Below are positions 10,901 to 21,111 of a stretch of DNA of 64,000 nucleotides, piece after piece (within the stretch, counting starts at the first letter, position 1; the number at the start of each line of letters is the position of its first letter). Source of the stretch: Sabethes cyaneus (Eukaryota > Arthropoda > Insecta > Diptera > Culicidae); contig NC_071354.1 in NCBI RefSeq assembly GCF_943734655.1, positions 13,808,501-13,872,500 of the forward strand, given 5' to 3'. Under the pieces are notes generated by a model. That model was given only the letters and a program-made list of their open reading frames with translations, was not told where the DNA came from and made no database searches. The position numbers and the translations under genes are program-made.

Positions 10901-13900
10901 ACGACGATGACGCCGCCCCGGGGGCGTGTTTCGCAGGCGCCTGAAATACTGCGTACCAACTTACTACAAAGCAACGGACATATTTCAGCAATAAAATATT
11001 CAGAAGCCGAAACAAACCATTATTAAAGGCAAACGGATGGGGGGCAGTGGCGGGCGCGCAGCGGAGAGACGATTTGCCATTGGTGGAAGATTGTTGGAAC
11101 AATTGTTGTGTTTGGATGGAACGGTGAAAAGCGGATTTGTTTATGCATACCTGGTTATTGATCGCTGGCGAAGGCCGTTAACAAACGCTGGCAGAGGAGT
11201 GTTTCGTATCGTCTTGATGGGACTTGGGTTTGATTTTTATCGTTCTCTACGGAGAAGGACTGTAAATTGTAATTCTAAAAAATACAATAGTTTAGCCAAT
11301 TAATTTAATTCTGTACTTCGGCATCGAGTTTTAATCTCTATCCTTAAAATCAAATTTTATTTTGAAAATTATTCGAAAATTTTGTAGAAAAGCTACGCGA
11401 TCTAATCGGGTGAATTGATTCGATTTTGTATTCCGATTGTTTGGATCAGGACAACAATGAGAGAAGACGGAGTGGGTGTTGAGAAAATCACGATTTCGTA
11501 ATGCGCGCTGCTGGCTGGCTAGCTTTCGCAGTATCGTTTTTCAAGTATGCTACAGGTGCAGTGTTATTTGATTGTTATGGTCCTTTTTCTTTCACCTGAA
11601 GGCAGTGTGATTTATTTTACGAGCTCATTTTCGAGAGCATACCTAATAAAAATGCGCGCAGTTTTGTCGATGTGATGTGATTGCGTTTCATCACATCGTT
11701 AAAGGAATTTGAAATAAAATATTAATTTCTGTTCCTCGTTATATCGCTACAACTTCTAGTTCTAACCTGTTCTTAACGGTCGACATAAACGCGACCAACA
11801 AAAAAGTTGAATTGTGCACCGTTCATCGTGCCATGAAAAGGGACAAAAAGCGCGTGTGAAAGGTTCCAGAATGAACAGATTGCCGTTTTGGTTGGACCAG
11901 CAGACAGGCCACCGAGAGTTGACTGCGGCCGCTGGAGAGTGGAAACAGGCGACGCGCAGCACCCGGAGGTCGTCTCTAAAAATATCAAGTGATCGTAAAA
12001 TCAGTTAATAAACACGCGAAAATCCCTGGCCTAGCTAGCCAGCTAGCTAGCTGCTGCCACATTCGGGACGCACCAATTGGTAACGGTTTGTACGGCGGGT
12101 GTATGGATTGGTTGGTTCATGAACAGGGCAGTCTCCAGCAACAGAAACACGTGTAAACACAGAATCATTATTCGGACTTTTTTCCGTGGGGAAATTAAAA
12201 AAGCATTTTGCTACTGTGTTGTACTGTGATTTGGTTGGTGGCAGCGGAGTCAGCTGCTTGTCCCAAAGTTCACCGAAGAAGGAAAATCAATGGTGGGTGG
12301 GAGAGCTGGTTGGTTGGTGCGTTTGTGCGCTTGTTATAGGAAAGTATTTTTGTTTTTAATGTACGACACAATTTCAAAGACATGCTTAGGGGCATGGAAG
12401 GCAAGAAAGGCGGTGCAGTACTGAATGAAAATAGATTGTTCTGCACGAACGTGCTTTTGTAAGAATAGAGTCGATAGACCTGTTCTATTTATGCAACCTC
12501 TAGGGATAATTGGGGTCATCGAATTGGTTCGGTCGACCGTTACGTGCGATAAAAAATATCTGTCTGATTAAGTGTTCGCCGTTTCTCCGTTCAATTGCGA
12601 CCTTCTTCCAGCCAAGTTGGGTGTGAATGGGAAAGCAATTAAATTGACAAGGTCAAATACCGCGTTTTTGCTTGCCACCCACTGAGAACAAAGCCAATTA
12701 AAACGTCCTCTCCTCATCTCGCTAGTCAATTCCAAATAGAAAAACTCAAATCAATCATTTCATGTATTCCAAAGGAAGGGAAGGGTGGGTAGCAGAATCG
12801 TGTTGTACATTACTAAACGCGTGACTTGTCTGCTTTTGTCACAGTCAGGCACCCGACCGATAGGGGAGTAAAAACGTGCAAATAGCTTCGCTGTTATGTC
12901 CTCTCGATCCCTAGCCATAGTTAGCAGCTGACGTTGGCTGTACCAGACAAAACCAGACTTCATAATAGTCGTCAACCACCCGGCACGGATTGTCAATTTT
13001 TCGTTCAACCCGTTTATGTTTTATAGCTATCTTGAATGGTTGTTTTAAATTTTAGATTATGCTTAATTCGGCTTCAGGATAGAGCGTTTACCATAAAAAA
13101 CGTGCCGAATTGGCTATCCGAACCATATCTGATGGCCGTGACTCGCCTATCAGTACACCCGCAACGCGTTGCGGGCCTTATCAGTGCTTATTTATCGATT
13201 TCTTTTTCATTTCGATGGTGGTACATTTCGAATGAACAGCCAGCACCATGACGCCAAACGATTCTAACAGGCGGCGGCGGCGGCGGCCGTCCCCTCGTCG
13301 TCAGCTCGTAGGCCCCCGCGTTGACAGGCCACCTGCCCAATTTGGATGTGGAACGCTGCTAGACGCCAAAAGGCAAAAAAAACGGTTGCTTGCTTGCTTG
13401 CTTGAGGAAAGCACAAACCCGTGCGCCAAAATAGCGCGCCGGTTTTTAATTCGGTTCAAATTTCGGCCATAACCAGACCGAATATTGCAATCACGTGACG
13501 TTCGCTGACAGCCGAACAAGCCAGCGCAACAGAGCCAGACCTCTTGCGTGGCAAACGCAGGGGAAAGAAAGAGTTACTGATTGATTTTCGAAGCCGGCGT
13601 GAATAAAACATGAGTGATGATTTTGTGTGAATTGAAGCGTGTCACTTTTATAATTGCTAAATTTTCTCCCGATATTGGAATCGTTAGTTTTTCCTATTGC
13701 TGCACAAATAGATATTGCTCGAATTACATCGATTCACATTTAATAAGTCACCTAATAAGGCGGGGTAGTTCGACTTCAAACAAACGTTACACACTTGTTA
13801 TGTTTCTAACAGCCTGAAACCTGCATCCATGACTAATTTTTCAGGGGGATTGCTTACATTCGAAAAGCCCAAAAAAGGCAAAAGTTATCTAATAAGATCA

Positions 13901-15046
13901 CTCACCTTAGAGGAGGCTTACTAATTTAATTGTTTCGCCACAATGCATTTTCTTCTTTTTTTTTGTAATCGAAAATTCTCCGAAAATCCATTTTCCGACT
14001 GGTATTTTTTTCCGATTAAACAGTTTCCCGAAAGTAACAAACTCTCCGGAAAACAATTCCCCGAATGTGTTTATGTTTACGGCATACGGAAAATCGGTCG
14101 AAAATGGTAGTTTGTTGTCGAACGATCGTCTGTGTAACATCCAAGTCGAAGAATTGAGTCTGCCCCTTGTTTCTTAGTAATGAATAATTGCAGTTGCATG
14201 CTAATAATCTCGTTTAAAAGATATTTATGTGACAGCCTTGAATCAAAGTCCTAAATAACTGTCGGTATTTTATTTAAAAGCTATGAGTTGGTCGATGTGA
14301 CTGGATTGTGCCAGTGAAAATTCATTCCCTCAAAACAGTCTGGATAAACATTAATAAATTACCTATCGTAACGATTTTTTTCTGTAATTTACATAAATTG
14401 GGAATTAGTCATACCAAAAATATGACCCTTGACACCAAATAAAGCAAATTTGAGTTCGTTTCATCTATGTATGAGCTTCACCTGAAAGATTTCATCGCAT
14501 CTTAGCCGTCTATTGCTCTCGGTCTATGATGTACTAGATATATTGTTTACAGACGTTGCAATAGCGGAGTTGACCGCAAATAAGATACAGTGGGCGACGT
14601 GAAATTGTTTTGTGTCCGAAATATTTATAATTTGTATTCATCAACTTTGACGCTTTTGATGCATCCCACCGCTGTCACCAAATAGTGCCCTTGCCCTCTC
14701 TTTCAATAATGTCTTCAATTATTGGATTAAGAATTAGAAATTATGTTTCTCCACTTAAATTAACTTCAGCTTGAGCTACTCTGTGAGTTATCTCGGGCGG
14801 AGCGCAATAATGTACGTGGCTTGTTTCCATGAGCTCCGTGACCGAAGACACAGGTAACAACCGATCAACCGGGAGTGCTATATGTTAGTAAGCAAGCAAT
14901 TATAGCATAGCATAAGCCTGGTATGTTTCGTAGATTGTAGTGGAATAACTGTGAATTCCTACTGTAACTGCTTGAGAACCAATGTTTGGGAATAACACTG
15001 GTCCAGTCAATGCAATGATGAATAATGCTGTAGTGATGATGTAGTA
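4985..15046. other. 10 kb gene-free stretch, probably calmodulin intron
   Basis: No conserved exon, RNA gene or clear transposon could be supported. Only small simple repeats were seen: gttcg tetramers near 6,737, a ctagc run near 12,030-12,055, a (GGC)n-like run near 13,270 and a ttgc run near 13,386. Open frames of up to 122 codons overlap on both strands and resemble no family known to me. Confidence 0.4.
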
Positions 15047-15243
15047 CACTGAAGTTGCTTTTTGGGCAGTTTTTTTACGCGGTTTGTTTTTTACACGACT
15101 ATTTTTACGCTAATATCGGAATTTACGCGGTTTTTTTACTCCAATTTCGGAAATTACGCGGTTTTTTGTACGCGAATTTCGGAATTAACGCGGGTTTTTA
15201 CGCGATTGTGAACGTATCCTTCGCGTAAAAAGCAACTTGAGTG
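15047..15243. mobile_element. TA-flanked MITE with internal ttacgcg minisatellite, short copy (197 bp)
   Basis: Terminal inverted repeats: left CACTGAAGTTGCTTTTT, right (other strand) CACTCAAGTTGCTTTTTACG. It is flanked by TA on both sides (15,045-15,046 and 15,244-15,245). The interior carries about four decayed units of the type tttttacgcgaatttcggaa. It belongs to the same family as the 392-bp copy at 30,915-31,306, with fewer internal units. Confidence 0.85.
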
Positions 15244-15639
15244 TATTTACTTTATAGGAGGCCACTGATTTAGCGACTCTCCCATAAATGCGACGAAATT
15301 GCTAAGGGATAGTATATTAGTCAGGATTCATTTCAAGCGAGTGATGTGACTTATTCGTTTGAAACCTTAACAATAATATGAGCAAAAAAAATTAATAAGT
15401 AGAACATCCTAACCCATTCTTATGCTGATACTAAGGTTATCTTTTAGCTGCTGCTGACCATTGACTAACAACTGATGACCGCTGTAAACTCAAAGATCCA
15501 AAATCTCTATTTTTCCTTAATAAATTTCAATTTAAATCATTTTGCTATTCGTCGGTGTAAACCTATACGGTACTGGCGAAAAATACTCAGAACCAGATGT
15601 CATAATCATTCGTTAATTCTTGGGGGACTCTTTTTTCGA

Positions 15640-15876
15640 CTTGGTAAAGGGCTGGATAATGCGCGCGCTACAGACCTCGCGGCGGTCCTTGGCCTCTTGT
15701 CCAGCAAATTCTATCCCTATCTTTCGTGGTACCAGCCGGAACTTTAGTGGAGACCGGGTAACCATCCCCGGTGGAAAATAAGGTCGCGCTACCGACAGGG
15801 AAGGAGGCGCACTGTGTTGTCTTGGCACTATAAGATGGCATCCCCATCACGAGAGACTCGGTAGCGTGGCCATACC
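15640..15876 (+). repeat. Dispersed repeat, copy A (likely RTE untranslated region)
   Basis: This stretch matches the reverse complement of 18,410-18,773 (copy B) over its whole length. Shared landmarks are tggtccttrgcctcttrtcc, ccagccggaa, the ggaggcgcactgtgttgtct segment, and tggcatccccatca followed by gagactcgg. Copy B lies immediately upstream of an RTE endonuclease frame, so both may be RTE 5' untranslated sequence. Copy A lacks the 125-bp hairpin present in copy B, and its uninterrupted site is at TA 15,730-15,731. It ends in a short (tacc)ta repeat. Confidence 0.7.
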
Positions 15877-15921
15877 TATACCTATACCTATAGTTTTAGG
15901 AAGGCTATACCTTCCTAAAAC
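15873..15921. repeat. Short tacctа tandem repeat followed by a 12-bp perfect hairpin
   Basis: About three and a half units of TACCTA lie at 15,873-15,893. Next to them is a perfect 12-bp inverted repeat, GTTTTAGGAAGG / CCTTCCTAAAAC (15,893-15,904 and 15,910-15,921), with a 5-nt loop. The tandem unit directly abuts copy A and could be a retrotransposon tail; RTE elements are known to end in short tandem repeats. Confidence 0.5.
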
Positions 15922-17129
15922 TTCCTGCTACGAACGATCAAGCAAATTCGGATAGAAGAAGAACTTGTTTTTTGAGATATATCTTGCTTCAGCCATGATG
16001 CAAGTTACAAGAATTGCACTGCCCATAGAAGTAAGATTATCAAAGTAATAGGAAAAATGGTGGAAGCCACGAACATTATCCCAGATCACACATCGCTAGC
16101 TCGATGGTGATACTGTGAAAAAAAATGAAGTGCAGAATACATCTTACATGGTATTTTGCATTTATTTTGTTTGATAAAATGATGTCTTACGCCTATAGCA
16201 CAAATTTTTCCTTAAATCCAGATAGCATGAATTTACTTCAGCTCTGTTAATTTTATCTCGTAAAATTGAAGATGCTCAATTTGAGCCGTATTTGACCACC
16301 AAATTCTGTTACGAAAGCTAGCTTAACGGGCTGTTAGTTTAACAGTTATCTACCAAATCGACCGTTCAGTAAAGTTTGGTTCTCATGAATCGTGCAGTTT
16401 TTGCAACCGAATGGGCGTTCCACAGGGAAGTACCTTAGGACCAATACTCATTCTTATATATATTTTTTAACGACTTTTCTTTATGATATTTCGAAATTTA
16501 CTTCGATCTTTGGGAGAGAATTATGGCAATGACGGCCCATTGGTCAATTTGATTTTGAGCTAATGTCGACGAATACATTTCAAGTTTGCTTTGAGGCAAA
16601 TTTAAGATATAATGTATGGGATAATAGGTTTTCCTAACGCTTACGGAATGCTAAAATCAATCTCAACTCAAATTAGTTTTTGCATTATAGTTTTCTAAAT
16701 TTCGCTTGCAGCATCCCAAATTAAATTAGCTGTAAAATTTTCTAAATGTGTATTTTCCAGGGTGGCAACCACCTGGAAAAACCTGGAATAATCAGGGAAT
16801 TTTGAACAAAATCAGAGAATTTTTCAACTAATCACAATGTTCAATTCATTAACACTAGATATACCAGACCAGTCATTTTGACTGGTCGTGCAATTTTAAT
16901 TTTAAATTTCTACAACATCTAACATTTGATTTTAGAAACGATGTTATGACTTTTGTAGCTATAAGTAGACAATACATTTTATGAACTTAAAGTTACTTTA
17001 TATATATTAGTAATAAATATAATTTTTGTTTTTGCCATTTATACCAGCACCAGTCAAAATGACTGGTGCAAGATTCTATGAAGAAATGTAGCATTTCGGG
17101 AGAACGGTGAATCCGAAACATGAAATTAT

Positions 17130-18330
17130 TCAGTGAAATGCCATTCCTAATGGTTCTTGTCCATTTTTGTAGAGTTTTGTCGAGTGTCGGTCCTTTTCGG
17201 CGGTTCTATTCTTCAGCTGACAGATTTCTCGCCGGATCTCTTTAAGATCGGAAGTCGAAACGCCCTTAGGCTCGCATACGTTGACTTTTGCTCCATTTCC
17301 TTTTGCTATATCAGCAATTGAGATCCCTATCAAAGAACTGCTTCCAGTCACCAACCATTATGCGCTCGTTTGTGGCGAGGTTTCCCTGCTCGTTCCTACA
17401 CATATCAGGCTTCGGTGTATATCCTTTACGAGATCGGTTCACCGTCTCATAGAACTTGCGCATCTCACTAGCCTGAAATAGTGGTTCTAGCTCTCCTTCT
17501 GGCGTTTTGCGGCCTCACTGATGGCCGAACGTATCCTGCTACATTTATCTTCGAGGGTCGAAGGACCTGGCCACAGAGGAAGGCGCGTAGTATGCGCGTA
17601 GTTCTCATTACATTCCTGGTTGTCTAATTATCGATTGTTTAACCGAGGGTGGCTTTATCGTGAGGTATATACCGTCGATAATTTTGAGCGCACGTGTACT
17701 GCTACTAGGTAATGATCTGAGACGTTGGTGATGTTCGAGAAAACCCGACCTTCGATGAGAATAGGGTTCAATGTTAGTTGGTCAGGTGATCTCCTGGTGG
17801 TTTTGTAGATCTATGTGGGGAAAGAATGTGTTTCTGATCCCCAGGCCTTGGGAAGCTGCAAAGTTGATGCATCGCTGGCCGTTATCACTATACATTGCTT
17901 CCCTGTCGATCTGATCGTTCATGTCCCCAATGACGATGATATCCCGTGGCGAGCACTCGAGCAGCTATCGTAGGTTGCCTCCAGCTGGACATAGAACGCT
18001 TTTTTCTCGTCCTCGGGTCTACCTTCGTGTGGCCAGTAGTTGAAGAAGCGGCCTGTTATCCTCAACACACATATCCTCTCCCGATCCTGCATTCTGTCCA
18101 TCACTATGAAGCATGTTCCCAGCTCGTTGGTTACTCCACCGTTCTGACAAAATTGGGCCTTGCCGCCACGGATCCCTCAAACCTTTCCACCTTTGCGACA
18201 GATCTCCTGTAGTGCCACAATGTCGAACTTTTGCGGTTCTAACTGAACGAGCAACATTCTGTCGCCATCCACGAAATTTGGTTTTACAGTTCCAGGTAGG
18301 AAGCATCCATTCCAAATACTTGTTTCTTTA
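17130..18330 (-). mobile_element. RTE-clade LINE fragment: AP-like endonuclease into start of RT (degenerate)
   Basis: Read on the minus strand from about 18,330, broken frames give the N-terminal endonuclease pattern of RTE elements: QLEPQKFDIVALQEICRKGG, then RGGKAQFCQNGG, ICVLRITGRFFNYWPHEGRP, DEKKAFYVQLEATYD, and further on TVNRSRKGYTPKPDMC and SDLKEIRREICQLKNRTAEK (the linker leading into reverse transcriptase). Several frameshifts and stops interrupt it and the copy stops before the RT catalytic motifs. It lies wholly inside the TTAA-flanked element. The insect database name 'craniofacial development protein 2-like' is often given to this endonuclease. Confidence 0.8.
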
Positions 18331-18409
18331 CCTGTCCATGCTAAATGTTTCGAGTTGAATTTTCTTGATTTTTCGTAATATTGTAGATATAAAAAAGTTG
18401 CCTTACTAG

Positions 18410-18773
18410 GGCTATGCTGCCGAGTCTCATGATGGGGCTGCCATCGTATAGTGCCGAGACAAGACAGTGCCTCCTTGTCTGTCGGTATACGACTTTAGTT
18501 ATCACCAGGGTTGGTTACCACATCTCCGCCAAGATTGCACGTATTCCGGCTGGTAGGGTAATCAACCTATTTTGCACCCCATCTGTAGCTGTACATAATT
18601 TGGACACTTACAGCAAATTCAAATGAAAGTGTCCAAATTATGTACAGCTGCAGATGAGGTCCAAAACAGGATGGTTACCCTACCACGAGGAGGTGGAGAT
18701 AGAAGTTGCTGGATAAGAGGCTAAGGACCACTATAGGGTCTTTGTTGCACATTATTCAGTCGTTCACCAACCG
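18410..18773 (-). repeat. Dispersed repeat, copy B, interrupted by a hairpin MITE
   Basis: Homologous to copy A (15,640-15,876) in the opposite orientation and placed directly upstream of the RTE endonuclease frame, so plausibly its 5' untranslated region. A 125-bp hairpin (18,556-18,680) interrupts it exactly at a TA dinucleotide where copy A is continuous. Confidence 0.7.
18556..18680. mobile_element. 125-bp hairpin MITE with TA target duplication
   Basis: Two 54-nt arms (18,556-18,609 and 18,627-18,680) are inverted repeats with six mismatches and a 17-nt loop. The inner 23 bp of each arm (AGCTGTACATAATTTGGACA plus CTT) is a perfect match. Ends are GGGTAA...TTACCC with TA on each side (18,554-18,555 and 18,681-18,682). 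The homologous sequence in copy A reads straight through (ggctggTAccacg), which acts as an empty site and shows that this is a discrete insertion. No coding capacity. Confidence 0.88.
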
Positions 18774-19469
18774 TTTCTTAGCCACCAGTCATTTTGACTG
18801 GTTTTGGTATAAATAGGTATATTTAAAATGCTGGTATATCTAGTGTTAAGTCAAGTACACTTCGAAATCGATAAAGAGAAACGACGCACAAACGATCGAC
18901 TGGGTCATCGATAATTAGCTCCGCGATTTTCAAAGGACCTTATTCAGCAAGGCAAGCAATTTGCAGAAAAAGCACCACGGCAGATTCTAGAGTTAGCCGC
19001 AATGGGCGCTAACGAATTTGGTGCTGCGAGAAGATGAGAATGCGAGCGACGCTTTCCGCCTAACCATTTTTGTTTATCAATTTTTCACCTTCCGCTTGGG
19101 CATGAGCTTACGAATGAACTTGGACGGGAAACAGAACGAAGAAGGAAATCACGCACGGAGTCTAATTTGCCGCTACGTAGAACAGGAGAGAGCGATTGGA
19201 GAACTCGCCTAGGGAAATAGAGTAGGTGGGAAAATTTTTCCTGTTTTGGTTGGTTAGGTTAAGACCCGCTGTATGGAGAAAATAGACGAGAAAATTTCAG
19301 TAATTGGGTAATTTTTCTCAGTTCCTCGTTGATTAAAAAATATTTCAAATATGAATGAGCGAAACACATTTTCAGTCAAAATCATATCGCGCAATATGAA
19401 ACCTACAATTTTATTAAACACATCTGAAAAAATCAGGGAATTTTGTTCTTCGTATGGAGTTGCCACGCT

Positions 19470-20868
19470 ATTCTGTTACCATATATAATATTCCAGTCAG
19501 AAAAAATCTGTTGCTGATTAGACTTCCCTGTTGATAAACAGAATGCCATGCAGATGTGCATTTTCGTTCTATGATGAGTCATACTCGTGCACGCAAAGTG
19601 ATAAAAATAGGTTAGAGGGGCGCTCTTCCTTAAAAATGGCGAGTGTTGAAGCAAAACGAACGTCACGAAGTCATGCCAGCACGCGACATTCCAAAGCCTT
19701 TCATGATCGCACGCAATGTGAAAGAAGCAGATGAGCACTCCGCTCTCAAATCGCAGTGGTGACCGGGGAAAAATGGACAATCATATCCAGTTTATTTATA
19801 AAGTAAACTTCAGACTGGTTGTTTTTTATCAGTCTGTGATATTAAGTTTGTCAATTTTGTTCTACATCCAAGTCAATTATGATGAGTGAGTAAATGATGT
19901 CAGCTCAGTCTCGACTACTGGCAGTTGAATTGGCAGTTGTCAGTTTTCAATGAAAGATTTTTCAGATATATAAAAAAATTTGATTTAAAATTCATTCACA
20001 AAAACCAGAATCTCTTGTCAATGGTTATTCTGATTTGATTTTCTCAGATTGGTTTTTTTTTAAACCGAACCGTACATCCATAACTTTGGTCCCAGAAATA
20101 TACACTCCGGTAGGATCCGGTTACATCAATCACATGTCTGAAGGTTCATCAATCACGGGGAGAGAGGATCGTGTCACAGTCGGCTATTTTTTCACATTGA
20201 CATCGTCGGCCTTCTTCGGTTTCCCGATACAGACGCAAATATACGAGCAACAAAGTTTTGCTAGCTGTGCTCAATTGTTTTCAGTCTTTTCTCAATTTAT
20301 GCAACTTTCTATGTAGGTCTAGGTATCTGTCAACAGCTGCAATCGGGTTTGGGGCGGTACGATACCATCTCCTTCAACCTTGAGATTTCAAAGCTGATTC
20401 TATAACAGCCCGAATGAATGTAACAATGAGCAGCACCGGCAGAAATAACAACTGCTAATATTTACAAAGTATAAATTTATTTCAATTCACACTTTTACAC
20501 TATTATAATTTTGCGGAACTTCGGAAAAAGTTCAAAGTCATAAAAGCGGCGCGAATAATTTCACCGTCAGTTCGGTGTAAAATCCGGTCGTAAAACGAAT
20601 TGGGGTGGAAATTACTAACTCACCGTCAGCGCGCCCTCGGATTGCTATTTTGTCACGTTTATGAACTTTGTTCGACATGGAACTGATCGAATTCACAGCT
20701 AGGTTCAGTTTTCCCAACACCACAAACACACGTGGTGCGCGGTGCGCGGTGCGCAACGCAGGTTCCTCTATTTTATTTAGAGCGGTTTTACGACCGCGTA
20801 ACCATGAGCAAAAAAAAGCAAAACTCAAACTAATCAAACTTTCTTTCCCATCACCACCTCACCCACAG
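19470..20868. other. Gene-free intronic stretch upstream of the calmodulin exon
   Basis: Nothing beyond short open frames is visible. The last 50 bases are pyrimidine-rich and end in the calmodulin splice acceptor (cacccacag, ending at 20,868). Confidence 0.4.
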
Positions 20869-21111
20869 GCAACGGTACGATCGATTTCCCCGAGTTTCTC
20901 ACCATGATGGCTCGCAAAATGAAGGACACCGACAGTGAAGAGGAAATCCGGGAGGCGTTCCGAGTCTTCGACAAGGACGGCAACGGCTTCATCTCGGCAG
21001 CTGAGCTGCGTCATGTCATGACCAATCTCGGCGAGAAGCTAACGGACGAGGAGGTGGATGAGATGATCCGCGAAGCCGACATTGATGGCGATGGCCAAGT
21101 TAATTATGAAG
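20869..21111 (+). CDS. Cam: Calmodulin, penultimate coding exon (EF-hands 2 end to 4)
   Basis: This exon encodes the central and C-terminal part of calmodulin, the cytosolic Ca2+ sensor that binds and activates kinases, phosphatases and channels. From 20,871 the frame reads NGTIDFPEFLTMMARKM (end of EF-hand 2), the central linker KDTDSEEEI, EF-hand 3 with loop DKDGNGFISAAE, and EF-hand 4 with loop DIDGDGQVNYE. As far as I remember the family, these residues match insect calmodulin without change, and the calcium ligands in the visible loops are intact. The acceptor is cacccacag|gc and the donor gaag|gtaagc; the exon is 243 nt, phase 1 at both ends, and its 3' codon is completed by the exon at 33,229. 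Roughly the first 60 residues are not found in the window, so exons 1-3 must lie upstream. An ATG at 20,904 is internal and is not the start. Confidence 0.97.

Larger units (their letters stand above)
16853..18845. mobile_element. piggyBac-type non-autonomous element, TTAA-flanked, with nested insertions
   Basis: Both ends carry the 15-bp terminal inverted repeat CACTAGATATACCAG. Both flanks are TTAA (16,849-16,852 and 18,846-18,849), the target duplication typical of the piggyBac superfamily. A 19-bp near-palindrome ACCAGTCATTTTGACTGGT occurs subterminally three times (16,868-16,886; 17,049-17,067; 18,784-18,802). No piggyBac transposase is present; the interior is occupied by an RTE fragment with its upstream repeat and, inside that, a hairpin MITE. 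The ends look well kept although the interior is dead. Confidence 0.8.
16759..19469. mobile_element. Possible outer transposon remnant enclosing the piggyBac-type element
   Basis: The left edge reads agggtggcaacc then cctggaataatcagggaatttt. The right edge read on the other strand is agcgtggcaactcc followed by a segment containing aaaattccctgattt. The gtggcaac ends are inverted with respect to each other, and the cagggaatttt motif occurs near both. No target duplication could be fixed and the internal sequence (18,850-19,440) has no recognised coding region. This is an inference from imperfect ends. Confidence 0.3.
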
